Positions 8,306 through 16,570 are shown, counted from the first letter of the stretch. The stretch: DNA of 64,000 nucleotides from Mycobacteroides abscessus ATCC 19977 (GCF_000069185.1 NC_010397.1:868001-932000); one strand, 5' to 3'. Numbers and translations are program-made. Notes: generated by a model not told the origin, from the sequence alone.

Positions 8306-9118
8306 ATGTTGGTTATCGATGTCCACGACCCCGCCGATTCGAGGCTCGACAGCTTCCGCGATCTCAATAGCGTCGACCGTAGGCCCGACCTGCCTAGCGG
8401 TAAGGGCCTGGTGATCGCCGAAGGCGTATTGGTTGTGCAGCGCATGCTGGCCTCGCGCTTCAGGCCGCTCGCGCTGTTGGGTACCGACCGTCGATTGAGC
8501 GAACTGGCAGCTGATCTGGAACCGGTCGACGTGCCGTACTACCGGGCCAGCGCCGAGGTGATGGCGGAAGTCGTTGGCTTTCATCTCAATCGCGGAGTGC
8601 TCGCGGCATCCCGTCGCCCCGAGGAACTCCCGGCGGCCGACTTGCTGCAGACGGCACGCACGGTGGCCGTGCTCGAGGGTGTGAACGACCACGAGAATCT
8701 GGGCTCGATCTTCCGTAACGCCGCCGGAATGGGAGTGGACGCCGTGCTTTTCGGCAGCGGCTGCGCCGATCCGCTCTATCGCAGGGCCGTCCGGGTGTCG
8801 ATGGGCCATGCGCTGCTGGTGCCGTTCGCGCGTCTTCCGGAATGGCCAAAGTCTTTGTACAGGCTGCGAGACAGTGGCTTCCGGCTGTTGGCCATGACTC
8901 CGGCGGGTGACTCGAAGGCGCTGGCTGATGCGATCCCGCCGTTGCGGGCCGAGAAGGTGGCGTTGATGGTCGGTGCCGAGGGGCCTGGATTGACCGACGT
9001 GGCCCTGCGTGCCAGCGATCTGCGCGTACGTATCCCGATGGCCAATGGCACCGATTCGTTGAATGTCGCTACCGCCGCGGCGCTGGCGTTCTACGAGCGC
9101 GCTAGGCTCGCGCCATGA
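8306..9118 (+). CDS. SpoU/TrmH-type RNA 2'-O-methyltransferase (Rv0881-like)
   Basis: 270 residues. The three SPOUT motifs are visible: EGVNDHENLGSIFRNAAG (motif 1, Asn and Arg), LMVGAEGPGLTD (motif 2) and IPMANGTDSLNVATAAALAFYE (motif 3, the SAM-binding trefoil knot). The N-terminal part resembles the substrate-binding domain of TrmH-like enzymes. It should methylate ribose 2'-OH in rRNA or tRNA; the target base cannot be read from sequence. It abuts the MFS gene upstream and overlaps the DUF2537 gene downstream by 4 bases (ATGA). Confidence 0.9.
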   Translation: MLVIDVHDPADSRLDSFRDLNSVDRRPDLPSGKGLVIAEGVLVVQRMLASRFRPLALLGTDRRLSELAADLEPVDVPYYRASAEVMAEVVGFHLNRGVLAASRRPEELPAADLLQTARTVAVLEGVNDHENLGSIFRNAAGMGVDAVLFGSGCADPLYRRAVRVSMGHALLVPFARLPEWPKSLYRLRDSGFRLLAMTPAGDSKALADAIPPLRAEKVALMVGAEGPGLTDVALRASDLRVRIPMANGTDSLNVATAAALAFYERARLAP

Positions 9119-9387
9119 CCGACTCCGATACCCCGTGGGTGGAGGGCATCGTCTCGGCGATGTGTGTGGCCGTGGTGGTCGCGGTCGCGGTGGTGGTGCT
9201 GAGCCTGGGGCTGATCCATGTGCATCCCCTGTGGGCGATCCTGCTGAACATCGTTGCAGTGGGCGGTCTTTCGCCAACGCTCTGGAGCTGGCGGGACCGT
9301 CCGGTGTTGCGCTGGTTTGTGTTGGGTATCGCGATCGGCGTGGCCGGTGGATGGCTGGCTACGGTGGTGACCGCCCTGATTACCTGA
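9115..9387 (+). CDS. DUF2537 small membrane protein (Rv0882-like)
   Basis: 90 residues with three hydrophobic segments (about 13-36, 42-54 and 66-88), so a small integral membrane protein. It starts within the stop of the methyltransferase gene (ATGA overlap) and ends only 7 bases from the convergent sepH stop. The pairing with the SpoU gene is conserved in mycobacteria; function unknown. Confidence 0.78.
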   Translation: MTDSDTPWVEGIVSAMCVAVVVAVAVVVLSLGLIHVHPLWAILLNIVAVGGLSPTLWSWRDRPVLRWFVLGIAIGVAGGWLATVVTALIT

Positions 9388-9394
9388 GGCGCCC

Positions 9395-10207
9395 TTAGTT
9401 CTGACCGCTGGAGCGAACACCCAGCAGCACGTCTTCCCAGGTGGGTACGGCGGGCTTGCTGCGCCGAGAGCGGCGCGGTGCGGGAGCCTGCGTGGTCTCG
9501 GTCTCCGTGTGCTCTTCGGCTACTGCGGGCTCCGGTTCGGGCAGCGGCGCGGGAGACTCGGTGAACAACTCGGGCTCGGGCTCGGGGAGCAGCGGGGACA
9601 CCGCCGCGACGGGCCGCAGGCTGCGGGTGAATGTCGGGTCGATCAGCTCCCGGGCGGAATCATCGAGCGCGGTAACCGTGCCGCCGTGCGCCCCGGGCGT
9701 GTAGCGGAAATGCGCCTTGTTGTCGGACCGCCCGGTACGCCACTGCAGTTGGACCGTCCAGCGGCCGTCCTCGACCTTCCACGCGTCCCACTCGATGGCA
9801 TCGGGATCGCCGCCGCGCGCGAACATTGCACCGGCGACGGTGTCGGCGAGCGTGCTGACGGCCGGTCCGTCGTTGCGGACCGGGTGCGCCGCCGAGGCCA
9901 TCTCGGCCGCACGCTGCCGCTCCAGCAACACCGGATGGGCGAACCGTTCGATCCGCGAGACGTCGACTCCGGCGGCGGTGGCGACTTGCTGAACGGTGGC
10001 ACCGGCGCGGATGCGGGCCTGAATTTCCCGGGGTCGCAACGAACTCTCCATTTCGATCTGGATCTGCCCCAGACGGGACAGATCGCCCCGGGCAGCTGCA
10101 CGGAGTCTGTCGTCGGCGTCGATCGCGAACTTGTCGGTGCCGTTGGCGTCCTGGCAGATCACTCGCTTGCCGTCGGCTGATAAGCCGATGACTTTCAGTT
10201 CGCGCAT
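9395..10207 (-). CDS. sepH: Septation protein SepH (DUF3071)
   Basis: 270 residues. The N-terminal domain MRELKVIGLSADGKRVIC and the helix-turn-helix-like segment IQARIRAGATVQQVATAAGV (about residues 60-80) are hallmarks of SepH, which binds FtsZ and promotes filament assembly in actinobacteria. The C-terminal half is a Pro/Glu-rich linker ending in a conserved TWEDVLLG motif. The ATG at 10207 follows a strong GAGGAGG site; an in-frame extension of 35 residues upstream is not credible. In M. tuberculosis the equivalent Rv0883c lies beside serC; here a long insert separates them. Confidence 0.9.
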   Translation of the reverse strand: MRELKVIGLSADGKRVICQDANGTDKFAIDADDRLRAAARGDLSRLGQIQIEMESSLRPREIQARIRAGATVQQVATAAGVDVSRIERFAHPVLLERQRAAEMASAAHPVRNDGPAVSTLADTVAGAMFARGGDPDAIEWDAWKVEDGRWTVQLQWRTGRSDNKAHFRYTPGAHGGTVTALDDSARELIDPTFTRSLRPVAAVSPLLPEPEPELFTESPAPLPEPEPAVAEEHTETETTQAPAPRRSRRSKPAVPTWEDVLLGVRSSGQN

Positions 10208-10357
10208 GTTGACCTCCTCGCCTGGACTGGATAACCCAGTTCCTCGGGACCTTAGTGCAGGTAGATGGCAGTTCCTTGCTGACACGCGGAGGGGCGGGCT
10301 ACTTGCGTTCAAGGCCAGTTCGCGCTATGTGACACGTGTGGCAGGTGTTGTTTGCCG

Positions 10358-10840
10358 TCAGGGGCATGTGACGTCGACCCGGAACGGTTTGATCATGCCG
10401 TCCGCCCCCTGGCTATCGCTTCCCCGCACGGTGCCCTTGACGGTGTAGTGCTTGCCGTCTTTGGTGAGGGTGGCGCTCTCGCCGTCTTTCTTGAGCAGTT
10501 CGTAGTACATGAACTTGAGGCCGTTGACCTCGCCCAGGTTGACGGTCTCGATTGCGGGTGGTTCTCCCGTGAGGGTCAGCCCGCGAGCATCGGGGTCTTT
10601 CGCGACGCTGATGAACGTCCGTTGTTCATACGCGTCGCATCTGACGGGGGCCCCGGCTACCACGGCCAGAGCGCCGACCGTCATCGTCGCGGTGCCGCCC
10701 TCCGGCGTACTGGACTGCTCGGGCTTGGCAGGGCTGGTGGCGGAATCGGTGATCTTCGTGATCTGCGTGCTGGCGGCGCAGCTGGACTGGGTGGCCGCCA
10801 ACATGGCTCCGCCGACGACGGCGGCCCACACTCGTTTCAT
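10358..10840 (-). CDS. LpqH-like (19-kDa antigen family) lipoprotein, paralogue 1
   Basis: 160 residues. A Lys-Arg N terminus and hydrophobic stretch lead to a Cys at about 21 in QSSC, a weak lipobox. The mature part has the 19-kDa antigen family layout: a Ser/Thr-rich linker, two cysteines (VRC and a terminal DVTCP) and a GKHYTVKGT segment. The family is anchored in the envelope and signals through TLR2 in M. tuberculosis. It lies 80 bases downstream of a better-preserved paralogue, a tandem duplication with considerable divergence. Confidence 0.8.
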   Translation of the reverse strand: MKRVWAAVVGGAMLAATQSSCAASTQITKITDSATSPAKPEQSSTPEGGTATMTVGALAVVAGAPVRCDAYEQRTFISVAKDPDARGLTLTGEPPAIETVNLGEVNGLKFMYYELLKKDGESATLTKDGKHYTVKGTVRGSDSQGADGMIKPFRVDVTCP

Positions 10841-10920
10841 AGTGTCCCCCCTTGTTCTCCCGAGACAGACTAGCCGGGCAACACGACGGTGCTGCCCGGC
10901 TAGATCGCGATTTCTTACCG

Positions 10921-11397
10921 CTATGGGCAGGTGACTTCGATTTCGAATGGCTTATTGGAAGGCTGCGTCGGGTTGGCCATGTCCACGGCGATGGCGGTGC
11001 CTTCGATGTGGTACTTTTTGCCGTCCTTGGTGGCCTTCGCGCTGGCACCGGGGGTGCCTTCGGAGAACGCCAGCGACTGTCCGTTGAGGCTGCCGAGCCC
11101 CGCCGACTTCACGGTCGGAGAATCGCCTTCTGTCACCACGGCGCCGAACCCTTGGGCTCCGCTGCCGATGACGATGTTGACATTGCCGTTCGAGGACTGG
11201 CAGACGACCGCGCCTTCGATCTTCTGTTCCTTGCCGTCGATGGTGACCTTGGCGCTGCTGTTGGTCGCTACCGCGCCGGCGCTGTTGCTCACGGTGGTGC
11301 CCTTGGTCTCGGACTTGTCCTTATCGCCCGAACAGCCGACCAGACCTGCGGCGACAATCGCCGCGCCGCCAATGGCGACCACAAGCCCACGCTTCAT
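10921..11397 (-). CDS. LpqH-like (19-kDa antigen family) lipoprotein, paralogue 2
   Basis: 158 residues. Signal peptide MKRGLVVAIGGAAIVAAG followed by LVGC, a good lipobox with the lipidated Cys at residue 22. After a Ser/Thr-rich linker comes the LpqH domain, with cysteines in AVVCQSS and the terminal EVTCP and the GKKYHIEGTA segment shared with its neighbour. It is probably transcribed together with, or just upstream of, paralogue 1. A 88-base gap separates it from the DUF202 genes. Confidence 0.87.
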   Translation of the reverse strand: MKRGLVVAIGGAAIVAAGLVGCSGDKDKSETKGTTVSNSAGAVATNSSAKVTIDGKEQKIEGAVVCQSSNGNVNIVIGSGAQGFGAVVTEGDSPTVKSAGLGSLNGQSLAFSEGTPGASAKATKDGKKYHIEGTAIAVDMANPTQPSNKPFEIEVTCP

Positions 11398-11485
11398 AGC
11401 GTTCTCCTTATATGTGATGGGGTGGAGCCGAACAGGACAAAGTATGGGGCGGTAACGGGCCGCGGTCCGCAGAACGCGGGTATAC

Positions 11486-11791
11486 CTACGTACCCAGATT
11501 TGACAGGTAGATACCCGCCGACAGCAGAATCACCGCGACCATCGTCGCGGTCGTCAGCGCGATGACCTTGCCGTCCTGCGCCCAATGTCCACGGGCCAGC
11601 GAGCGGTGCCGTGCCGAGCTGATCGCCACGAGTCCGAGCACCACCGCGGCGGCGATCAATGCCGCTCCGGCAGTGTGTTTGTGGATGAGTGCGTGGGTCA
11701 TCAGCACCGCTGCGGTTCCGGCGGCGGTCAATCCGGTGCGGCGCCAGGCCAGAGCCGTGCGTTCCACCGCGTAGGTGTCGTGCGGTCTCAT
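11486..11791 (-). CDS. DUF202 family membrane protein
   Basis: 101 residues beginning MRPHDTYAVERTALAWRRTG: the AVERTALAWRRTGL segment is the signature of DUF202/YidH-like proteins. Three hydrophobic helices follow. Its ATG lies inside the stop of the upstream DUF202 gene (ATGA overlap), so the two small membrane proteins are made together and may form a hetero-oligomer. Function unknown. Confidence 0.8.
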   Translation of the reverse strand: MRPHDTYAVERTALAWRRTGLTAAGTAAVLMTHALIHKHTAGAALIAAAVVLGLVAISSARHRSLARGHWAQDGKVIALTTATMVAVILLSAGIYLSNLGT

Positions 11792-12135
11792 CGGTAGAAG
11801 ACCGCGACGGAGGCCAGAATCGCCACCAGCCCGATGCTGATCGCGAGCAGGGGAACCAGCATGGTGCCTTTCAGTGGCTGCGCGCGGTCCATCCGGTTCT
11901 TGACGTCGCGCCAATGCACGTACGCGCCAATCGATACGACCACGGCGAGCGCTAGGCATGACGCCGCGAGCGCGTGCCGGACACCCGCATGGTGAAACGG
12001 CTGTACCAGGGTCTGGACGGCGACACCGCCGGCAAGCAGTCCCAGCGCGGTGCGGATCCATGACAGGAAGGTGCGCTCATTGGCCAGTGTGAATCGGTAG
12101 TCGATCTCCCGTGCCTCGGGCGGCGTTTCCGTCAC
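11788..12135 (-). CDS. DUF202/YidH family membrane protein
   Basis: About 115 residues from a GTG start (VTETPPEAREIDYRFTLANE). The RFTLANERTFLSWIRTALGL motif is the YidH/DUF202 hallmark and three transmembrane helices follow. It overlaps its downstream paralogue by 4 bases. The open frame continues upstream into a region that encodes a broken AraC regulator, so an automatic start further up would be a chimera; the GTG at 12135 matches family length. Confidence 0.8.
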   Translation of the reverse strand: MTETPPEAREIDYRFTLANERTFLSWIRTALGLLAGGVAVQTLVQPFHHAGVRHALAASCLALAVVVSIGAYVHWRDVKNRMDRAQPLKGTMLVPLLAISIGLVAILASVAVFYR

Positions 12136-12145
12136 GCCGCCGAAC

Positions 12146-12555
12146 TTACCGCGCGCTCGGTGGGACGCCTCGCCAGCGGGTGTGTGCGTGGGTAAACGCG
12201 GCGGGTTCGGAATATCGCAATCGGTCGGAGACCTCCTTGACCGAGAGCCCATTTCGCAGGAGTTCTTGGCGAATGTTTCGCGCACCTCATCCAAGAGCGC
12301 GCGATAGGACGTGCCCTCCCGTGCCAGCCGGCAGTGCAAGGTGCGTTGGCCGATAAGCATGCGGCCCGCGGCCTGGGCCATGGTGGGCACGTGGCCAGGG
12401 AGCCGCAGCAACTGGCTGCGCACCTCGCCGGCGACTCCGCTCCCGCGAGCGGCGCAGCTCCATCAGCTTCTCGCACTGGCGTACGAACGGGGATGCCGTG
12501 TGTGGATCGGCAGCCGCCAACGGTTCGGTGAGCAGATGGTGGGGAGCTACTCAAG
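12146..12555 (-). pseudogene. Frameshifted, 5'-truncated AraC family regulator remnant
   Basis: Three pieces of one AraC-type C-terminal half are in three reading frames. About 12553-12440 encodes EPLAAADPHTASPFVRQCEK and the following helix. About 12441-12265 encodes GEVRSQLLRLPG, then GQRTLHCRLAREGTSYRALL and DEVRETFAK. About 12266-12146 encodes ELLRNGLSVKEVSDRLRYSE, then PAAFTHAHTRWRGVPPSAR and a normal TAA stop. The dual helix-turn-helix DNA-binding domain is complete apart from the two frameshifts, while the N-terminal effector domain (about 190 residues expected) is gone. It sits directly downstream of fahA, so it may be the decayed former regulator of the homogentisate genes. Confidence 0.8.
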
Positions 12556-12638
12556 CGCAACCTGTCGCTGTCGGCTGAGCTATGGCGGGCACGACAATGG
12601 TGACGTGGCGTGAGTGGTGAATCGTGACGGCCGAGTGC

Positions 12639-13814
12639 TCAGCGGTGTCCGATGATGCGTCCTGCTACTTCGCCGAATCCGATGTGGGTTCCCTGGGGGC
12701 CGGGCGCCACCGCGGTGATCACCACGTCATCGCCGTCTTCTAGGAAGATGCGCCTGTGCTCGCCAATGCTGATGGGTTCGTTTCCACCCCAGGACAATTC
12801 GATGAACGATCCGCGTTGGTGTTTCTGAGGACCGGACACGGTGCCGGATGCGAATAGGTCGCCGGTTCGTGCAGCGGCACCGTTGACGGTGGTGTGGGCC
12901 AGCATCTGCGCGGGCGACCAGTACATCTCTGCATACGGTGGCCGTGCTACCGCGCAGCCGTTCCAGGAAACCGAGATGTCGATGTCGAGAAACCACGATT
13001 CGCGCTCGCGGAGGTAGGCGAGTGGCTGGGGCTGCTGTGGTGGGCGATGAATGCGTGCCGATTCCAGCGCCGCAAGGGGCACCACCCAGGCCGAAATGGT
13101 TGTCGCGAAGCTTTTTCCGAGGAAGGGGCCCAGCGGGACGTACTCCCATGCCTGCAAGTCTCGCGCCGACCAGTCGTTGACCAGGACCGCGCCGAAGACG
13201 TGTGTGGCGAAGTCGTCGACCGATATCGGTTGTCCCAGAGGTGATCCGGTACCGACGACGAAACCTACTTCGGCTTCGATATCCAGGCGGGTGCTGGGCC
13301 CGAACTCGGGCTGTGCTTGGTCGGCGGCGCGGCGTTGGCCGCTGGGCCGCACGATGGGTGTTCCGGATACCACGACCGTCCCAGCGCGGCCATGGTAGCC
13401 GACCGGCAGGTGTTTCCAGTTCGGCAACAGCGGTTCGGAGTCGGGTCGAAATAGGCGGCCGAGGTTGGAGGCGTGATGCTCAGATGCATAGAAGTCGACA
13501 TAGTCGGCCACTGCAAAGGGAAGGTGAAGCGTGACTCCGCTCAGCCGGTGGATCGCCGGCGGGGGGACAGTGCCTTCTCGAATGAGCTCGGTGATTGCGC
13601 GCCGGACCGCTGCCCAGCGTGTAGCACCTTCAGCCATAAAGGGATTCAGGGTGGCATTGTCGAAGACGGGATCGTAGAGCGCAGCGGCCAGGTCGATGAC
13701 ATGGTCGCCGATCCGCACTCCGACTCGGGGAGTGCCATCAGGGGGTGAGAACACTCCGTAGGGCAGATTGGTGATGCCGAACAACGGATGGTCGATGGAG
13801 TCGCGCAGATTCAC
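12639..13814 (-). CDS. fahA: Fumarylacetoacetase
   Basis: 391 residues. It hydrolyses 4-fumarylacetoacetate to fumarate and acetoacetate, the last step of tyrosine/homogentisate degradation. The N-terminal SH3-like domain starts NLPYGVFSPPDGTPRVGVRI. The catalytic domain shows DYVDFYASEHHASNLGRLFR, LPVGYHGRAGTVVVSG, LDIEAEVGFVVG and LVNDWSARDLQAWEYVPLGP, containing the metal-binding Asp/Glu residues and the catalytic His of FAH. The GTG start overlaps the stop of the preceding unknown gene by 4 bases (GTGA). It is the last gene of the hmgA operon. Confidence 0.93.
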   Translation of the reverse strand: MNLRDSIDHPLFGITNLPYGVFSPPDGTPRVGVRIGDHVIDLAAALYDPVFDNATLNPFMAEGATRWAAVRRAITELIREGTVPPPAIHRLSGVTLHLPFAVADYVDFYASEHHASNLGRLFRPDSEPLLPNWKHLPVGYHGRAGTVVVSGTPIVRPSGQRRAADQAQPEFGPSTRLDIEAEVGFVVGTGSPLGQPISVDDFATHVFGAVLVNDWSARDLQAWEYVPLGPFLGKSFATTISAWVVPLAALESARIHRPPQQPQPLAYLRERESWFLDIDISVSWNGCAVARPPYAEMYWSPAQMLAHTTVNGAAARTGDLFASGTVSGPQKHQRGSFIELSWGGNEPISIGEHRRIFLEDGDDVVITAVAPGPQGTHIGFGEVAGRIIGHR

Positions 13815-14674
13815 AGGTTTATCCCTTGCGATGGTGACAGCACGTCGGCGGTGATCAGCCCGAGTCCGAGGAGGTCCTCGAGTGGTTCGATGATGCTGCA
13901 GGTTCCGAAGGACAGGAATGTGTGTCGGACCAGCGCCACGTCCTTCGGGGTCAGCGCCGAGATCGTGTCGGCCAGTCCGTACGCGTCGCGCGAGGCCAGG
14001 ATTGCGGCGAGATCGGCCGCGCTAGCGCCGTGGTGGGCGCCGTGCACGGCGGCGATGATGTTGAGGAAGCCGTGTTGCTCGAAACCTGTTGTCGGGTTGG
14101 TGTTGCGGGTGGCGTGATGGAGCCCGGCAGTCGCCTTGAAGGCGATGCCGGCACGCACGCAGTGGTGTATCGCCGCGGCGAGTTCGTGCTCGTCGGGGTA
14201 CGCGGCTTTCGTGAGTCCGCCCGTGCGGAATTTTGCGTGAATGCGGCGGCCTGCCAGCGCCGATAACGCATCGGCGCGGCGTGCATCGCGGGGGACTTCG
14301 AGGAAGACCGAGATGTTGTCGGGAATCGCCGAATCCAGCAGTGTGGTTGCGACCGCGGCACTATCCGATTCGGCCATGGCTACCTCGACACTGACGATGT
14401 TCAGATCTCGGTAATCCATGGCACTGCAGATGGTTTCGCCGAGTTGTTGGAGATGACCCGTCGAGGTGAGACTCACCGGCATCGGCGTTTCGGGTGCAGC
14501 CGCGCGGGTGAGGGCGGCGATGGTGCGGACAGCACCTACCGGAGCGATGAACGGCCCGACGTAGTCGGCGTAGGTGGCATCGAGATGGGCGCGATGGGCT
14601 GGGACCGCACTGTCGGTTGGGGCGTTTCCTGGGGGAAACAGCGCGGCGTCGTCGAACAATCGGCTAAAGATCAT
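13811..14674 (-). CDS. Conserved unknown protein encoded between hmgA and fahA
   Basis: 287 residues, no signal peptide or membrane helix, so cytoplasmic. I recognise no named family. Segments that look conserved and catalytic are FSRLFDDAALFPPGNAP at the start, HAKFRTGGLTKAAYPDEHEL in the middle and AFKATAGLHHATRN followed by HGFLNIIAAVHGA. The alternating strand-helix pattern suggests a TIM-barrel, and the Lys and His residues in the KFRTGG and KATAGLHHA segments could be active-site groups. Its ATG overlaps the hmgA stop (ATGA) and its stop overlaps the fahA start (GTGA), so it is made in step with both. No maleylacetoacetate isomerase gene is in the cluster, and this protein occupies that slot; assigning it that reaction is speculation. 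Confidence 0.75.
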   Translation of the reverse strand: MIFSRLFDDAALFPPGNAPTDSAVPAHRAHLDATYADYVGPFIAPVGAVRTIAALTRAAAPETPMPVSLTSTGHLQQLGETICSAMDYRDLNIVSVEVAMAESDSAAVATTLLDSAIPDNISVFLEVPRDARRADALSALAGRRIHAKFRTGGLTKAAYPDEHELAAAIHHCVRAGIAFKATAGLHHATRNTNPTTGFEQHGFLNIIAAVHGAHHGASAADLAAILASRDAYGLADTISALTPKDVALVRHTFLSFGTCSIIEPLEDLLGLGLITADVLSPSQGINL

Positions 14675-15873
14675 GTGCGCGACAGCCGCCTTCCCGCCCA
14701 ACTCCACGCATAGGTGGAATCGTCGCAGGCTAGGGCCGCCTCACCGAGTTCCAGTGGCCGGAACGTGTCCACCATGACGGCGAGTTCATCGAAGAATTCC
14801 ATCCCGATACTTGCTTCGTAGGCTCCGCGCTGCGGGCCGTGGGCGTGGCCGCCCGGATGAACCGAGACCGATCCCTGCGCGATTCCCGACCCCTTGCGGG
14901 CTTCATAGTCTCCGCCGACGTAGAACATCACCTCGTCGGAGTCGACGTTGGAGTGGTAGTACGGAACTGGCACCGACAACGGGTGGTAGTCGACCTTGCG
15001 CGGTACGAAATTGCAAATGACGAAGTTGTTTGCTTCGAAGACTTGGTGGGCGGGCGGCGGTTGGTGGACTCGCCCGGTTATCGGCTCGAAGTCGGAGATG
15101 TTGAAGCGGTAGGGGTAGAGGCAGCCGTCCCAACCGACGACGTCGAAGGGGTGTTCGGCGTAGACGTAGCGTGTCCCGGTGATCCCTTGGGAGCCGCGGT
15201 GTTTCACGAATACGTCGACGTCGGTCGCGTCATGGGAAATCAAATCGGTCGGGCCGTGCAGATCGCGCTCACAGTACGGCGCATGTTCGAGCAGCTGGCC
15301 GAACCGGGACAGATATCGTTTCGGCGGGGCGACGTGGCTGTTGGCCTCAATGATGTAGGCGCGCAGCGGCTGACCGGGCTCGGGTACCCAGCGGTGTGTG
15401 GTTGCGCGGGGGATCACCACGTAGTCACCCTGGCGTACCCGCAGCCAACCGAACACGGTCTCGACCAGTCCGCCCCCAGACTCCACGTAGACGACCTCGT
15501 CGCCAATCGCATTTCGATACAGCGGGGATTCGGCACCTGCCGCGACGTAATAGATACGTACGTCGGCATTGGCGAGTAGGAGCCGCCGCCCGGTGACGAC
15601 GTCGGTGTGGGCGAGTGCGTCGCGGGGAAACAAGGAGTGGAGGCGAAGGTGCCGCGGTATTAGCGGCCGGTTCGCACACGTCGAATGATCGAGAAGCTCC
15701 CACGGAGTCGCGTCCACGATCGCCGCGGGAATGTGTCGGTGATACAGCAGTGCTGAGTCGGATGAGAATCCGTCCTCACCGACGAGTTCCTCGTAGTAGA
15801 GGTTGCCCGCGGCATTGCGGTGTTGGGTGTGCCGTTTGGGCGGAATTGATCCGACCTGCATGTAGTGGGCCAC
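14671..15873 (-). CDS. hmgA: Homogentisate 1,2-dioxygenase
   Basis: 400 residues, a cupin dioxygenase opening the homogentisate ring to maleylacetoacetate with Fe(II) and O2. The iron-site region is visible: YYHSNVDSDEVMFYVGG gives the His and Glu ligands, and SVHPGGHAHGPQ the second His ligand. WDGCLYPYRFNISDFEPITG is also diagnostic. The length is close to actinobacterial homologues and shorter than the roughly 440-residue human enzyme. The GTG start has a good CAGGAGGA site. An AT-rich operator candidate (15911-15926) lies about 40 bases upstream. First gene of the operon. Confidence 0.94.
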   Translation of the reverse strand: MAHYMQVGSIPPKRHTQHRNAAGNLYYEELVGEDGFSSDSALLYHRHIPAAIVDATPWELLDHSTCANRPLIPRHLRLHSLFPRDALAHTDVVTGRRLLLANADVRIYYVAAGAESPLYRNAIGDEVVYVESGGGLVETVFGWLRVRQGDYVVIPRATTHRWVPEPGQPLRAYIIEANSHVAPPKRYLSRFGQLLEHAPYCERDLHGPTDLISHDATDVDVFVKHRGSQGITGTRYVYAEHPFDVVGWDGCLYPYRFNISDFEPITGRVHQPPPAHQVFEANNFVICNFVPRKVDYHPLSVPVPYYHSNVDSDEVMFYVGGDYEARKGSGIAQGSVSVHPGGHAHGPQRGAYEASIGMEFFDELAVMVDTFRPLELGEAALACDDSTYAWSWAGRRLSRT

Positions 15874-15910
15874 CGGTCCTCCTGCGTCGAGTCAGTACTG
15901 GATCAATATA

Positions 15911-15926
15911 GTACATACATTAACTA
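15911..15926 (-). promoter_or_regulatory. Candidate MarR operator in the hmgA promoter
   Basis: On the minus strand it reads TAGTTAATGTATGTAC, within the larger imperfect palindrome ATAGTACATACATTAACTAT (15908-15927, + strand). It shares 12 of 16 bases with TAGTTTAGTCATGTAC upstream of the neighbouring MarR gene. Position, symmetry and the shared sequence suggest one regulator binds both; binding is inference. Confidence 0.45.
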
Positions 15927-15965
15927 TTGACGATGGGGGTGGACGCCTCAGTTGGTGGCGGGCCG

Positions 15966-16499
15966 TTACGAGCGTGTGCGCATGTCAAAGTCGCTGCGGC
16001 CGGCGATGAGCTTGTTCAGCAGCAGGATGAGCATCTGTTGCTCAGCCGGAGCGAGCGTGGCGACCCACATCCGCTCCCTCGCGTTTTGGTCGGCGAACAG
16101 CGCCGTCATCTCGCGGCGACCACGGTCGGTCAGTGCCAGCAGCACGGAACGCCCGTCGTGGTGGGCCGGGGTCCTCTGCAGCATCTCGTCCGCAATCAAT
16201 GGTTTAACCAGGTTCGACACTGCCGCCTTGGTGAATCCCGCAAGTTCGGCCGCTTTCTTGGGCTCCAGTGGCCCCGCGAGCCATGTGACGAACAGCAACC
16301 GGAATGCCGCCCACGACAACCCGCGGGCGCGGTGTACGGCCGATTCCAGGTCGTAGGTCACGGCCAACGAGGCTCGGTTCAGGGTCAGCAGGACCTCGGT
16401 CGCCAGCCGTCCTTCCGGCCCGCACTCATGTGCGAGCTCAGCCTTTGCTAGCTCGATGAACGACCAGAAATCGAGGTCGTCTGTTCTGTTGTCGGTCAC
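15966..16499 (-). CDS. MarR family regulator, probable regulator of homogentisate genes
   Basis: 177 residues. The winged helix-turn-helix covers about 75-140: AAELAGFTKAAVSNLVKPLI is the recognition helix region and DGRSVLLALTDRGRREM the wing. It lies 92 bases upstream of hmgA on the same strand. A shared motif in its own promoter and in the hmgA promoter suggests autoregulation and control of hmgA; an aromatic pathway intermediate would be the natural ligand, which is inference. Confidence 0.82.
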   Translation of the reverse strand: MTDNRTDDLDFWSFIELAKAELAHECGPEGRLATEVLLTLNRASLAVTYDLESAVHRARGLSWAAFRLLFVTWLAGPLEPKKAAELAGFTKAAVSNLVKPLIADEMLQRTPAHHDGRSVLLALTDRGRREMTALFADQNARERMWVATLAPAEQQMLILLLNKLIAGRSDFDMRTRS

Positions 16500-16540
16500 C
16501 TACCCACCTTCTACGGAGCGGACTCTGATTGCTGCCAATT

Positions 16541-16556
16541 TAGTTTAGTCATGTAC
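16541..16556 (+). promoter_or_regulatory. Candidate MarR operator upstream of the MarR gene
   Basis: TAGTTTAGTCATGTAC, 42 bases upstream of the MarR start. It matches the site in the hmgA promoter at 12 of 16 positions. The stretch is AT-rich compared with its surroundings. Confidence 0.4.
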
Positions 16557-16570
16557 CAAATTTCCGGTGT

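Noticed and set aside
7892..9277. A 461-codon minus-strand open frame opposite the MFS and RNA methyltransferase genes
   Set aside because: Composition is Arg/His/Gln-rich without domains, and the plus-strand genes have clear family motifs.
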